Shown in pieces: positions 22,171 through 32,640 of a DNA stretch of 64,000 bases (the first letter of the stretch is position 1; every line of letters begins with the position of its first letter). Location: positions 186,001 through 250,000 of the forward strand of contig JAVGVS010000470.1 of assembly GCA_032718565.1 (NCBI GenBank), written 5' to 3'. Below the pieces are notes generated by a model. That model made no database searches and was not told the DNA's origin. It saw only the letters and a list, made by a program, of their open reading frames with translations. This DNA is from Distichodus sexfasciatus (lineage: Eukaryota; Chordata; Actinopteri; Characiformes; Distichodontidae). The position numbers were made by a program, and so were the translations under genes.

Positions 22171-22980
22171 AATAAAGAGAAACTTATAAAATATAAAAAA
22201 AATAAATAAAATCAAACATTCAAAGATTACTAGAATTACAATGCTTGTGTAATAATTACATAAATTTTTTCTGCTGGGCAGACGATGAATATCACTTTTA
22301 ACACCATTTTGAAAACTAAGTTCAGGCAGAGAATGCAGATTTTAACATCAGTAGTGGCCATTTCTAGCCAAGTTCAGTTTATGTTGACAACCTGAACTTG
22401 TTAGCCAGTTTCTAAGTTGTTGCACTCTAATATATTAGATTTGTGAAAGTAAAAACAAGTTTAGATTTTCTCATTTGTAGAATTTTTAGAATAATTTCGG
22501 CTAGGGATAATCATAAAATACAGACACAGACTGTTATAGGCTGTGAAATTGTTGGATTGTTAGAATACAATGGTCACCCTGTTAAGAAATCGAAAATGAA
22601 GTCAAAATATTTAATTAAACAATGCCAATATGAAAAATCTTGTTCCAAGATTCAAAATGCTGTCACTTGTTGAGATTGTACTCAGTTATTAATAGATTTT
22701 TTGCTTGTTTATTTAACTTGAATTGACTCAGAAGTAACCAAAGATTTCAGTGTCGAGTGAGTCACAAAACTCAAAGACCTCAGTTTCCTAGAAGTCACCA
22801 AAGTCGACATGAAAAAAGGATTCAGAGTTCGACTGTGGAAAAGTGCCTGGTGGAGTGTCAGAAAACGTCAACGTCCTCCACCACTAGTTTTCAGCAGAGG
22901 CGATGCCGCCAGGACTAGCGGCTAGTCAGCAGCAGAGGAGCGCTGTGCTGCCATCAGTGATGAGAAATGCGGTCATGACA
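22171..22980. other. Unassigned sequence
   Basis: AT-rich to 22,740, then mixed. No recognisable element. Confidence 0.5.
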
Positions 22981-23214
22981 CAAACACACACACACAGTTG
23001 AACACACCAAATGCACACACATTCTTGTTGTTGATCGTAGTGAGGACCAAGGATCATATATACATCACTTGTGAATCATATATGGATTACATAACAATTC
23101 TTACAAGCTGGATGAAGTTTAGACTTAACCCTGGGCTAAATCTCAGTGCTAATTTCACTTTTTAAAAAATGTCACTATCTACAAACTGCACTTGTGGGAA
23201 CCATTTAACTACCA
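22981..23214. repeat. CA-flanked left part of a GTGGGGAC-type module
   Basis: A (CA)n run at 22,984-22,998 leads into text with gtagtgaggaccaaggatc (23,037) and acttgtgggaaccatttaac (23,190). These words recur in the GT-flanked modules at 49.6 and 62.0 kb. Strongly decayed. Confidence 0.4.
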
Positions 23215-23355
23215 TTTAAATAACTATCAGTGAACAGGTAAATTTATGTCTTAAGGTTTTTTGATCATTGTGGGGACCCAGTTATAAAAATGGTCCCCAC
23301 AATAATCAAAAAACCTTAAAAGACAAATTTACCTGTTCACTGATGGTTATTTAAA
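23215..23355. repeat. 141-bp palindrome with ~64-bp arms
   Basis: Left arm 23,215-23,278 and right arm 23,292-23,355 are reverse complements with only a few mismatches and short indels, around a 13-bp A/T-rich loop. Shared arm words include cagtgaacaggtaaattt, aaggttttttgat and attgtggggacc next to the loop. The loop-proximal GTGGGGACC/GGTCCCCAC is the signature box of the modules at 49.6 and 62.0 kb, so the palindrome probably arose by inverted duplication of part of such a module. Confidence 0.85.
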
Positions 23356-23599
23356 GTTTTTTTAACGTAAATCTGTAATGATTCTATATAAGAATCTTTC
23401 CTTATGAGGACAAGCGCTCACAAAAATGTCCTCATGATGTCAAAAATTCTGACAAATTTCAGTGATGTTTTCAAAAAGCAAAAAAGGCTAAATCTATGTA
23501 TATTTTCTTATTTCAATTGTTTAAAATGTCACTGTCTCTATAAAGTCTTCGTGGGGACCATTTTTTAAATTGTGGGTGCCAGTGCGTACAAACGCTGCT
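23356..23599. other. Unassigned, module-related sequence
   Basis: Contains aaaaatgtcctcatgatgtc (23,431) and cttcgtggggaccatttttt (23,547), again module-like words in decayed context. Confidence 0.4.
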
Positions 23600-24005
23600 A
23601 TCCTTCCTTTGTACGGGTCCCAAAGTTTCCATGAAACCCTAATATTTCCCAAGCTTTGGACATGGACTTTGGGAAGGAGATAGCTGTGGAACGAGGTAGA
23701 GGCATGTCAGATTGCATGCGCGGGCACAAGCGAGTGAACCGGAACCAATGACAAGAGGGAAGTAACTGAGGTTCAGGCCTTGGTCCTGGTCAGTTCTTGG
23801 TTGGAAGACCCACTAGTTTTTTTCTGGATGCTGCTGTTAGAGGTGTTGGTGGCTCCCACATGGGCCATCGTCCTGTGGTTGATGTGGATGCCATTGCAGC
23901 AAAATTGAACATTCTTTATGGTGCCATCCCTCCTTTGTAAAAGACAAAGCCTGATTCTCTGAGCTTCTAAAAGATCCCTGGGAATCTTTCTAAAAGAACT
24001 TGGGT
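23600..24005 (-). repeat. Inverted copy of the ~390-bp unit found at 25.4-26.6 kb
   Basis: Read in reverse complement, this segment carries in order the words of the array at 26,000-26,400: cttttacaaaggagggatgg, then caccataaagaat, then gcatccacatcaaccacagg, then cctctaacagcagcatccag, then aaggcctgaacctcagtt, then cactcgcttgtgcccgcgca. Identity looks high. No coding potential was recognised. Confidence 0.8.
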
Positions 24006-24220
24006 CCTCACACTAATGAGCAAGCTGAAAACACAAACACAGACTCATCTTTACATTCTTGCAGTTACTTAGTGACTAGTTTTTCAAATACAACCTGCAA
24101 CCTTTTTAGAAAAGCATTTTTCCATATGGGATCCAGTCCTCACAAAAATGTCCTCACAAAGTGACTGAGAAATTACAATGTTATTGCCTTTGTGAGAACA
24201 TTCTTTCACAAACATCTACA
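24006..24220. repeat. Decayed GTGGGGAC-type module
   Basis: ttacttagtgactagttttt, then caaatacaacctgcaacctt, then ttagaaaagcatttttcc, then cagtcctcacaaaaatgtcc follow the same order as the module at 35,266-35,549. Confidence 0.5.
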
Positions 24221-24494
24221 AACCTGCCCCCTCTCTCTCCCTCTCAGAAACATTATCCGCATAAAGGTTGACAACTATATAAAAGTAATGATTTCACAAA
24301 GCATCCATTGCTAAACATAACTGCAGTGTAATATAATTTGCGCTGTGAGTGTAAAAAAATGTGTTGTGTGTGTGCAAGTTATTGTTGCAAGTTACCATTT
24401 TTGTATCGCCCGTGTTCAGCCCATCTTAACAAAGTGGGCCATGTGGTGCTCCCGCTACCCCGCTCCGCTAACCGGTCTGCCTCTTATTTCCCAG

Positions 24495-24650
24495 CATGCA
24501 TCTGGCAGCCGTCGCAAACCATCTCGGAGAGGAAGACCCGAAACGGCGCCGCCGGGATCGTGGCCAAACGCTCCCACAACCTGCTTTGTCTTCTCCTCCG
24601 AAAAAAAAATGTGAGAAACGTGCAAGGGCTGCTGGGAAAAGCCGCAGGGA
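24495..24650 (+). CDS. Possible internal exon, unrecognised product
   Basis: A CpG-rich segment in AT-rich surroundings follows a good acceptor (gcctcttatttcccag, ending 24,494) and is followed by a near-consensus donor, GGGA|gtgagt, at 24,651. From the ATG at 24,496 one frame stays open to the donor (51 codons plus 2 nt). It is very basic, with HLGEEDPKRRRRDRGQ and a later PPKKKCEKRARAAGKSRR. A second frame (ASGSRRKPSRRGRPE) is open until about 24,612, near an alternative donor at 24,611. Two competing frames, no family match and no neighbouring exon in phase keep this tentative. It would be on the opposite strand to the exons at 58-61 kb. Confidence 0.3.
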
Positions 24651-25430
24651 GTGAGTATACCGAAAAAAAAATCAGCCTGCGTTCAAGAAACCATTTGATG
24701 GTGTCTGTTCGCTGCCGTTTTCTAGCGTAGTTAAATATTAGAACAAGACCAATAAATTGGTGTGCCGATATTATTAGCCAACGAGGTAATTGTCGATAAC
24801 GGTACAATTCAGAAAGAAACAGATTAGAGTCAATGACATAAAAACACAAAAACAACTGTGGATTTAGTGGTGTCTGTCAGTGCCCGATCGGTTCCTGTTG
24901 CTTGATCGGTTCTGTGCATCGCCAAAACCATATGTATTGCTGCCCCAATCGGTCCCCAGAGTCGTAAAGGCCATCATAAAAGGCCTTCGACGTGCTAACC
25001 CATATACATATATATATAATATATATATATATATTACATATATATATATATACATAAGCTCCATATAAACACGTCCTGTTCTGTGCGGGTCAGGAACAAC
25101 TGTCTGCGTAAAAAGCGTTTCAAAGTCAAACCAAATTAGGACCGTCCGGACAGCAATATAGGCGGCTTTCGAGTGTGCATGCTCCGGCGTGCTGGGTGCA
25201 TGCAGGCGATCAGGCAGCCGGCTCGGGTACTGACAGTGTCCTCTAGTGGAAAAACACATGATAACATCCCTTTCCGCACCTCTTTGCCCCTTCCCTTCCA
25301 TCCCCTCATTCCCTTCCTTGTGTTCCAATCTTTTCTTCCCTTCCTCAGTTATGTTTAGGAGCCACACTAACACACTCAAGTAACTTCCAGCTAGGTCAGC
25401 ATAAGCCTGTTAACCCTTTCCTTAGAGGGG
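24651..25430. other. Unassigned sequence with an AT microsatellite
   Basis: An alternating AT/TATAC run lies at about 25,006-25,053. No exon or transposon is supported in the remainder. Confidence 0.5.
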
Positions 25431-26640
25431 CTGCCATTCAAAGTCTTACCAAATCAAACAGTCCCCAAATATTCTGCTACTACTGGAATGAAGATGTTGC
25501 CAAAGTGACGCCCCAAGTCCCTTCCGCATTCCACCGCCTTCTACTTCCCTCAGGCTCTGTCCTAATCCTGCAGTGCTGTAGTCAGAATGTTGATATATCA
25601 AAAAATCAGGTTCCACCCTGACTCTTTTGGAACATAGCCCAAGGAGATTTTTGGAGCTCAGAGAGTTAGGACCATGCTTTTACTAGTGTTGGGGGTATGA
25701 CTCGTCTCGAGACCAGTTTTTAAAAGTCTCAGTCTTGTCTTGGAATCGGCTGTATCTTGTCATGGACATGGACAAAGAGGACTCGGGAACAGCTACAACT
25801 AGCTAAATTAGTCGGTTCTTTCATTCAAGAACCATCCAGAACCAAGGCCTGAACCTCAGATCCTTCCTTCCTTCCCGTTGATCAGCCCACGTCACTAATT
25901 GGTACCCATGCCTGCAAGGTGAAATGCCCCAGCTCCCTGCCCCATTCTTCAACCATCTCGCTCTCTCAGGCCTCATTCCAATCCTCTGTGGAGAACTGTA
26001 GCTAAAATGTTGATTTTGAAATGTTGGGGATCTACCCAAGGGATCTTTTAGAAGTGCAGAGAGTCAGGCTTTGTCTTTTACAAAGGAGGGATGGCACCAT
26101 AAAGAATCTTGAATGTGGCATCCACATCAACCACAGGATGATGGCCCATGTTGGAGCCACCAACACCTCTAACAGCAGCAACCAGAAAAAAAACCTAGCT
26201 GGTCTTCCAACCAAGAACTGACCCGGACCAAGGCCTGAACCTAAGTTCCTTCCCTTCTGTCCTTTGTACTGGTTCACTCGCTTGTGCCCATGCATTGCAA
26301 TCAGACATGCCCCTACCACGTTCCACAGCCATCTTCTTCCCAAAGTCCACGTCCAAAGCCAAAATATTGGAGAATATTAGGGCTCCGGGGACCTTTAGGA
26401 CTCTTCCAAAGGAAGGATAGTGCTATTTTTATGCAGTGGCATCCACACAGACCACAGAAAGGCTCCCCCTGTTGGACCAACAACACCCTTAACAGCAGCA
26501 ACCAATCCAAGAACTGGCCAGGATCAAGGCCTGAACCTCAGTTCCTTCCCTCCTGTCGTTTGCACTCTTTCACCAACGCATGCCCACGCTTCCTCGCTGC
26601 TGGGATAGAGTGAAAGGCACAAGCCTTTTGCTGGAGCCTC
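25431..26640 (+). repeat. Tandem array of a ~390-bp unit, three to four decayed copies
   Basis: The anchor aaggcctgaacctcag recurs at 25,843, 26,232 (one change) and 26,528, spacing 389 and about 296 bp. A further left unit is suggested by ccttccgcattccaccgcct at 25,518. Other words shared between units are ccttccttccc, cagcagcaacca, ggcatccacatcaaccac and a gggatctttta/gggacctttagga segment. An inverted copy lies at 23,600-24,005. The last unit is shortened by internal deletion. Unit origin is unknown. Confidence 0.75.
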
Positions 26641-26784
26641 GTGGGGAAGAGGGGATGGAGAGAAGGAGGAGAAGGAGGTGGAGGAGGAGGATGTCAGGTT
26701 GGCCTCTGATACAACAGTGACCCTCACCGTTCCTCTGAGCAGACGAACAAGAACACAGCGGAGGTCAGGGCCATCTGTCACACA

Positions 26785-27695
26785 GTTTCTCTCTCTCTCT
26801 TTTTCTGGTAGTCGCTCTGATCTCGTTGTCACTCTCTTCTCTTTTTTCCTCTAATGGCATGTTCATCTCTTTTTATCTCTTAAGATTACTCTATTAATGT
26901 TTCTCGTTTTTCTTCTTTTCATCCCGCTATCTGTTTCACACGCACACACATACTGTATGCTGATTCTTGTCTTCCTCTACATATTTCTTTCACTCCTTCT
27001 GTCTTTCTCCTCTCTGTCTCCCCATATTTCTGCTTCTTTCATTCTTTCTGTCTCACACCATCTCTTTTCCTATCTCTCTGTCTCTCGCTCCTTCACCATC
27101 TTTTCCCATTTATTCCTCCACATCTCCCTCTTTTCTCTCACTCTATCTCTATCCCATCTCCCTCTCTCTCCCTCTCCTTTCACCCTCTCACACACTTTTT
27201 CCTATCTCACCATTTCTCCAACCCTCACTCCCTCCATCTCTCAATCTCTCCATCCCATTCTTTCTCGTTCCGTCTCTCTCCTCCTCCACATCTTTTTCAT
27301 TCATTTCCCATCTCTCCATCGCCCTCACCCTCCTTTCATATCTCTATCTCTCGTCTCCACCCTCGCTCCCTCCATCTCTCAATCTCTCCATCCCGTTCTT
27401 TTTCTCGTTCCGTCTCTCTCCTCCTTTACATCTTTTTCTTTCATCTCTCGTCTCTTTCTTTTTTCCTCCCTCCTTCTCTCCCTCTCCATCTCTCTCTGAT
27501 CTCTTTCTACATCTCTCCCACTCTTTCATTCACTCTCACTCTTTTCCCATCTCTGGAAGCCTCTCTCGCCATCTCTCTCTTTCCCACTTTCTCTCTCAAG
27601 CTAATCTGCTTTCATCTCTCTATCTCTCCCCACCACATACTCTCTTCCTTTTTTTCTCCCTCTCTTCCTCTCTCTTATGTTCTCTACAGGCACAG
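26785..27695. repeat. Polypyrimidine block with an internal ~138-bp duplication
   Basis: About 900 bp of C+T-rich sequence. A segment beginning cctccatctctcaatctctc occurs at 27,231 and again at 27,369 and stays nearly identical for about 85 bp (both include tctcgttccgtctctctcct). The long serine/leucine frames are compositional. Confidence 0.9.
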
Positions 27696-27976
27696 TCTCA
27701 ATGCAAGCCACCATCTCGGAATGTGGCCCAGTTTGTGTGTGTGTGTGTGTGTGTGTCACACACATCATTACTCATTTTGTCGTGAGTGCCAAAGCGGATG
27801 GAGTCGTACACACGCGCGGCTGCAGTCACCATGCTTACGCAACACTCATTTAACAATACATTTATTCCTCATTTAGTTCCTGCAGCGATGAAATAACGGT
27901 AATTGTGTGTGTGTGTGTGTGTGCTTCATTAAGCACTCTATAGGACCAAAATGCTGAGAAAATCAAGCTCTACCGT

Positions 27977-28007
<31 letters not shown>

Positions 28008-28019
28008 TTGTCTCCATCT
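27696..28019. repeat. GT and CA microsatellites with unique sequence between
   Basis: (GT)n at about 27,737-27,759 and 27,903-27,923, (CA)n at about 27,981-28,008. The CpG-bearing text between (27,785-27,900) includes atgcttacgcaacac, but nothing firm. Confidence 0.85.
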
Positions 28020-28251
28020 CTCCCTCAGTACACAGTGTGATTCTAACTGCTGTCCTACCATCATCTGATCTCTCTCTCTCTCTCTCTCTCTCCCTCTAAG
28101 TCTCTCAACCCACTGTCTTCCTTTGCATCCATCTCTCTCGCTCTCTTTTCTCTCTCATGTCTCTCTCTATCCTTCCATCTCTCTCTCTCTCTCTCTTTAC
28201 CCAACTCTTAATAGACTCAGAATATTTTATCTGTTTATCTGTCTTCACTCC

Positions 28252-28285
<34 letters not shown>

Positions 28286-28656
28286 AACTCTCTACTCTTC
28301 CATCTCTCTCTCCTTCCTCATCTCACTCATTCCATCTCTCTCTATGTCCGCAAACTTTCTCCATATTTAATCTCTTCCTCTCCCACTCCCTTTCTTTCTC
28401 CCATCTCTCCCTCTACACATACAGCATCTCTCTCATTCCATCTCTCAGTCTCTTTCCGCAACTCTCTCCATATTTAAATCTCGTTCTTTTTCCCAGGGTC
28501 TCTTTCTCACTCTCATCACTCCATCCCTCTCCTTTCCCCCCCACATCTGTCTCTCTCATTTCAACTCCAACTCTCAGTCTCTCGATTCCCCATCTCTCTC
28601 TTGCTCTCTCTCCATATTTAATCTGTTTCTCTCACTCCATTACACACACTTTGTCT

Positions 28657-28693
<37 letters not shown>

Positions 28694-28800
28694 TCTCTTT
28701 TTGCAACGCGTGAAAGGAAGTGGCTCCAAGTATTCCTCCGCCCACACCTTCCCCCCCATATCTCTCTCTCTCCCTCTCTCTTTCTTTCTCTGAGCACTTC
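28020..28800. repeat. Polypyrimidine block
   Basis: C+T-rich with (TC)n cores at about 28,070-28,091, 28,255-28,284 and 28,660-28,688. A tctccatatttaatct segment recurs at about 28,358, 28,465 (variant) and 28,610. Confidence 0.9.
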
Positions 28801-29264
28801 TCTTTTTCATCCTTCATCCTTGTTAAGACATACAGTGCATGCTGACATACAGAATCGCACACTCCTCTATCCGCCCACACACACCACACACACACACACA
28901 CACACTGCAGACCGCATGGTAAGAAGCTCGTTGCTCGTATGCAGAACCGTGCAAGAATCGCACACTCCGCTGCCTAGCTACGTCTCCATAGCAACAAGCG
29001 CAGCACATCCCTGCGCAGCACTGAGTGAGACAGATAGATAGAAAGTGAAAGAGAGAGAGAAAGAGACTATATCAGGAAAGCAAAATGTACTAGCTTTTTC
29101 CCCAAATGAGAGAACCGTCCTTTAGAGAGAGAAAAAACTTGCACGCCTTTACTCTCGTTATTTCTCTATCTATCCCTCCCTCTCGCCATCACTTCTGCTA
29201 CATTACAGTAATATGGTCCAAAAACCAAACTCAACAACTACAGATTTATTCCGAATTCCAAGTG
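28801..29264. other. Unassigned sequence with CA run and an X-box-like site
   Basis: (CA)n at about 28,876-28,905. GTCTCCATAGCAAC at 28,982-28,995 fits the RFX X-box pattern and sits in a CpG-bearing stretch (28,915-29,025). A short GA run is at 29,048-29,065. Confidence 0.45.
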
Positions 29265-30615
29265 ATCATTAACACCACCACCCTACTGAGCAACAACACC
29301 TCCATCCTACTGAGCACCAACGCTTCCACCCTCCTGAACATTAACACCTCCACCCTCCTGAACATTAACACCACCACCCTACTGAGCAACAACACCTCCA
29401 TCCTACTGAGCACCAACACTTCCACACTATTGAACATTAACACCTCAACCCTCCTGAGCAACAACACCTCCACCCTACTGAGCACCAACACCTCCACCCT
29501 CCTGCACATTAACACCTCCACCCTCCTGAGCAACAACACCTCCACCCTCCTGAACATTAACACCTCCACCCTACTGAGCACCGACACTTCCACACTATTG
29601 AACATTAACATCTCCACCCTCCTGAACATTAACACCTCCACCCTACTGAGCACCGACACTTCCACACTATTGAACACTAACATATCCACCCTCCTGAACA
29701 TCAATACATCTACCTTATTGAACAATAACCTCATCACCCTCCTGAACATTAACATTCCACCCTACTGACCACTAACACCTCCACCCAACTGAACATTAAC
29801 ACCTCCACCCTCCTGCACATTAACACCTCCACCCTCCTGAACATTAACACCTCCATCCTACTGAACAGTAACACCTCCATCCTACTGTCCAAAAGACGTC
29901 CACCAACTGTACTCTAACAACTCCAACTTCTAACCATTAACATCTCCATTCTACTTGCCACTAACACCATCCTTTATCTTAATCCCGACTAACACCTCCC
30001 TACTGACCATTAATACCACTCTGTTCCTTAGTGAACCAAACACCACCCTCTACCCTACTGAACCAAACACTACCTGTCACCCTATTAACAAACACCTCCA
30101 TCCTACTGGCCTCTAACACCATCCTTTACCCTATTCACCACTAACACCATGCTGTCCCCTACTGACCACTAACACCACTCTCTGTCCTAATGACCAACTT
30201 CCCCCTTTACCCTACTGACTCCATCTTACTTACCACTAAAACCTCCACCCTACTGAACACTGACACCTCTGCCCTCTACCCTACTGGCCAATAACACCTT
30301 TTTTCCTGCTGACCCAAACACCACAGTCTGCCCTGATGACCATTAAGACCAATCTCCACCCTTCTGAACATTTTAACCATCATGTACCCTAGCAACCACT
30401 AAAACCACCCTCGAACCTGCTAACCTAAACACCACCAGATACCTTACTGACCACTAATACCACCCTCTGCCCTACTGACCACTTACACCCTCTAAGCTAC
30501 TGATCATTACACCACCCTCTACACTACTGACCATTTCCACCACCCTCTTTCCTACTGAGCATTAACTCCACCCTCTACTTTTTTGACCACTTACACCTTC
30601 ACCCTCTACTCTCCA
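29265..30615. repeat. 24-bp minisatellite, ordered then decaying
   Basis: Up to about 29,860 the sequence is a clean tandem array of 24-bp units (for example aacacctccaccctcctgaa + catt). Units differ at the last codons (agcaac, agcacc, aacatt), and these variants tend to follow each other in the order agcaac-agcacc-aacatt, giving a 72-bp higher-order repeat over the left part. Because 24 is a multiple of three and units lack stops, both strands are open; the plus frame reads as NTSTLLNI-like octapeptides. From about 29,870 to 30,615 the units decay, with indels that break every frame, so this looks like a non-coding minisatellite and not a repeat protein. Confidence 0.9.
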
Positions 30616-31582
30616 ACTGCTGAGAGACAAGGTAAGGTGTGTGGGCGGGTCACAAGATCACTGGTGGAAGGAAAACCCTCATTTAAAGAGTAGGAGGACG
30701 AGGAGGACAGATGTGGACAAGTAAAATGCCACCTCATCTCACTGGGTCAGATTGCGGCCACGATTACTGCTGGACACAGCTGCTCGGCTTGGAATGGAAT
30801 GTGTGTGAATGTCTGTGAACACAAACACACAGCAAAACTGTCTTTCGGCAGACTTGTGCATGCCTGTTGATAAATACACTTATGGAGATATTTCTCACAT
30901 TTATCAATTTTAACTGAGGACACTTTTAGAATAAGTAAAAATTTCTGCATCAATATCAGATTTTTTGACAACGTGCAGCCTCAAAGATCAAGATCCAGTC
31001 AGAATCAAATGCTTGACGAATTCGGATAAATTCAGACCATGGCAGTGTGTTTAGTACAGAGCAGAAAACAAGAAGTCTGTTTTTCCAGGCCTGAGCGTGT
31101 TCTTTTGAACATTCCTGATTAACATACTGATAATTTGAAAGGGGGCGGAGTCTGTCTTACCGGGTTACTGATTAATTTATGGATTCTTCTGATTAGACTT
31201 TTCATTATGCGGGAGAAGCTTGAGAGGCACTGTCGTTTCACAGATAAGCACAGCTAATTGTGATGGGTAATGTGCGCATGTGTATGTGTGTGCGTGATAG
31301 TGGTAGCTATATGTCAAACACACACCAGTAATCAACTGCTAATAAACAGGAAGAATAAATCAATGCCTTGCAATAATTACTCTTACTCACAAAAACTGCC
31401 CACAAACTGCACAAAACACATACAAACACACACACGCACTAGCTACACACAAGCACTACATAAAGCTGCATATAATGTGCAAATTCCCTTAGACCAACCA
31501 CAAACACACTAAGAATTTACATAGCTAGACAATACAACTACACACACACACAAAAACACTTTCATAAAACAAATACAACCAC
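30616..31582. other. Unassigned sequence
   Basis: Includes a GT-rich patch near 31,273-31,296 and CA-rich text at 31,420-31,560. No gene or transposon is supported apart from the SINE that follows. Confidence 0.5.
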
Positions 31583-31946
31583 GCTGCACGGTGGTTAGCG
31601 CTGCCGCCTCACAGTGAGAAGGTCCTGGGTTTGAACCCCGGGGACGGCCGTAGGGTCTTTCTGTGTGGAGTTTGCAGGCTCTCCCTGTGTTCGCGTGGGT
31701 TTACTCTGGGTGCTCCGGTTTCCTCGCACAGTCCAAAGGCATGCGATTTAGGTTAATTGGCGACTCTAAATTGGCCCCGTACGGTGTGAATGTGAGTGTG
31801 GTTGTGTGAGTGTGTGTGTGCACTGCGGTGTGTTGGCGCCTGCCCAGGGCTGGTTCCCGCCTTGCCCCTGTGAATTCCCGGGACAGGCTCCGGTCCCCCG
31901 TGACCCCAGCTGGGATTAAATGGTTCGGAAAATGAATGAATGAATG
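31583..31946 (+). mobile_element. SINE-like repeat, family C, complete with 12-bp TSD
   Basis: The element is bordered by an exact 12-bp duplication, AAATACAACCAC, at 31,571-31,582 and 31,947-31,958. It starts gctgcacggtggttagcgct, has a B-box-like ggtttgaaccccg at about 31,628, the body ctttctgtgtggagtttgca, ggttaattggcgactctaaa, a GT-rich patch, gaccccagctgggattaaat, and an (AATG)n tail at 31,931-31,946. A tRNA-like head, simple tail and variable-length duplication point to LINE-assisted retroposition. This copy fixes the limits of the family for the other copies in the window. Confidence 0.9.
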
Positions 31947-31958
31947 AAATACAACCAC

Positions 31959-32382
31959 ACTATGTAGGCAGTACTACCTGTACACACTGTGTGCCATAAA
32001 ATGCAAAAAAAACGAGCACATGCAACCAACTTTAAATTCCATCCCTTAATGTGGTACCTTTCAAAAGGTGCAACCACAGCTACAAAACGCTTTACCACTT
32101 TATAGTTTACTGTGCCATAACAGGTTCGGGTACCAAGTGTATCATGAAACAGAAGGCAGAGCCAGGAACCTGACTGGTCAGGGCCAGGTATGATGTCACC
32201 AGGTAACTAGCCAAGTATCTAATCTGCTTCCTTGGCAACAACTCTCCCGTCAGCATTTGTTATCCATACTCTGTTAGAGGAATTCCCATAGTTATTAACT
32301 ACTCCAGTCAGTACTGTCTGTCTCTGCTCTGTAGAACCATGTGACATCAGACTGCAGCTGATGCTGCCAAGTCTGGTACCAG
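31959..32382. other. Unassigned sequence
   Basis: ggttcgggtaccaagtgtat (32,123) recalls the ends of the hAT family at 5,478 and 43,798, but no second end was found. Confidence 0.4.
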
Positions 32383-32640
32383 TGGCAGCTGGTAGCGCAG
32401 CGGTTAGGGAGATCACCCCATGATCGAAAAGTTGCCGAATCCTGGAACGGTATAGGTACCACTCAGGTACTCATGACCAAAATAGTCTCCCCAAGCAGTG
32501 CTCCCCAGGCGCTGACCATGTTAGCTGGCCACGGTTCCTTCATGGATGTGTCAAACGCAGAGGTCACATTTCATTGTGCGGCACCGTGTGCTGTGCTGTG
32601 GTGTGTTCAAGGACAGATAATCACTCACTCACTCACTCAC
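32383..32640 (+). mobile_element. tRNA-derived SINE, family A (copy 4, most complete)
   Basis: Shows an A box (ggtagcgcagcggttaggga, 32,391-32,410) and a degenerate B box (gttgccgaatcctgg). Then come ggtaccactcaggtactcat, tgctccccaggcgctgacca, cttcatggatgtgtcaaacg and gtgctgtgctgtggtgtgtt. It ends in a (CACT)n tail at 32,616-32,640. This is the reference copy for the family in the window. Confidence 0.88.

Noticed and set aside
29106..29768. 220-codon plus frame with NTSTLLNI-type octapeptides
   Set aside because: A 24-bp minisatellite open on both strands; the same array continues with frame-breaking indels, and there is no sign of splice sites or a signal peptide.
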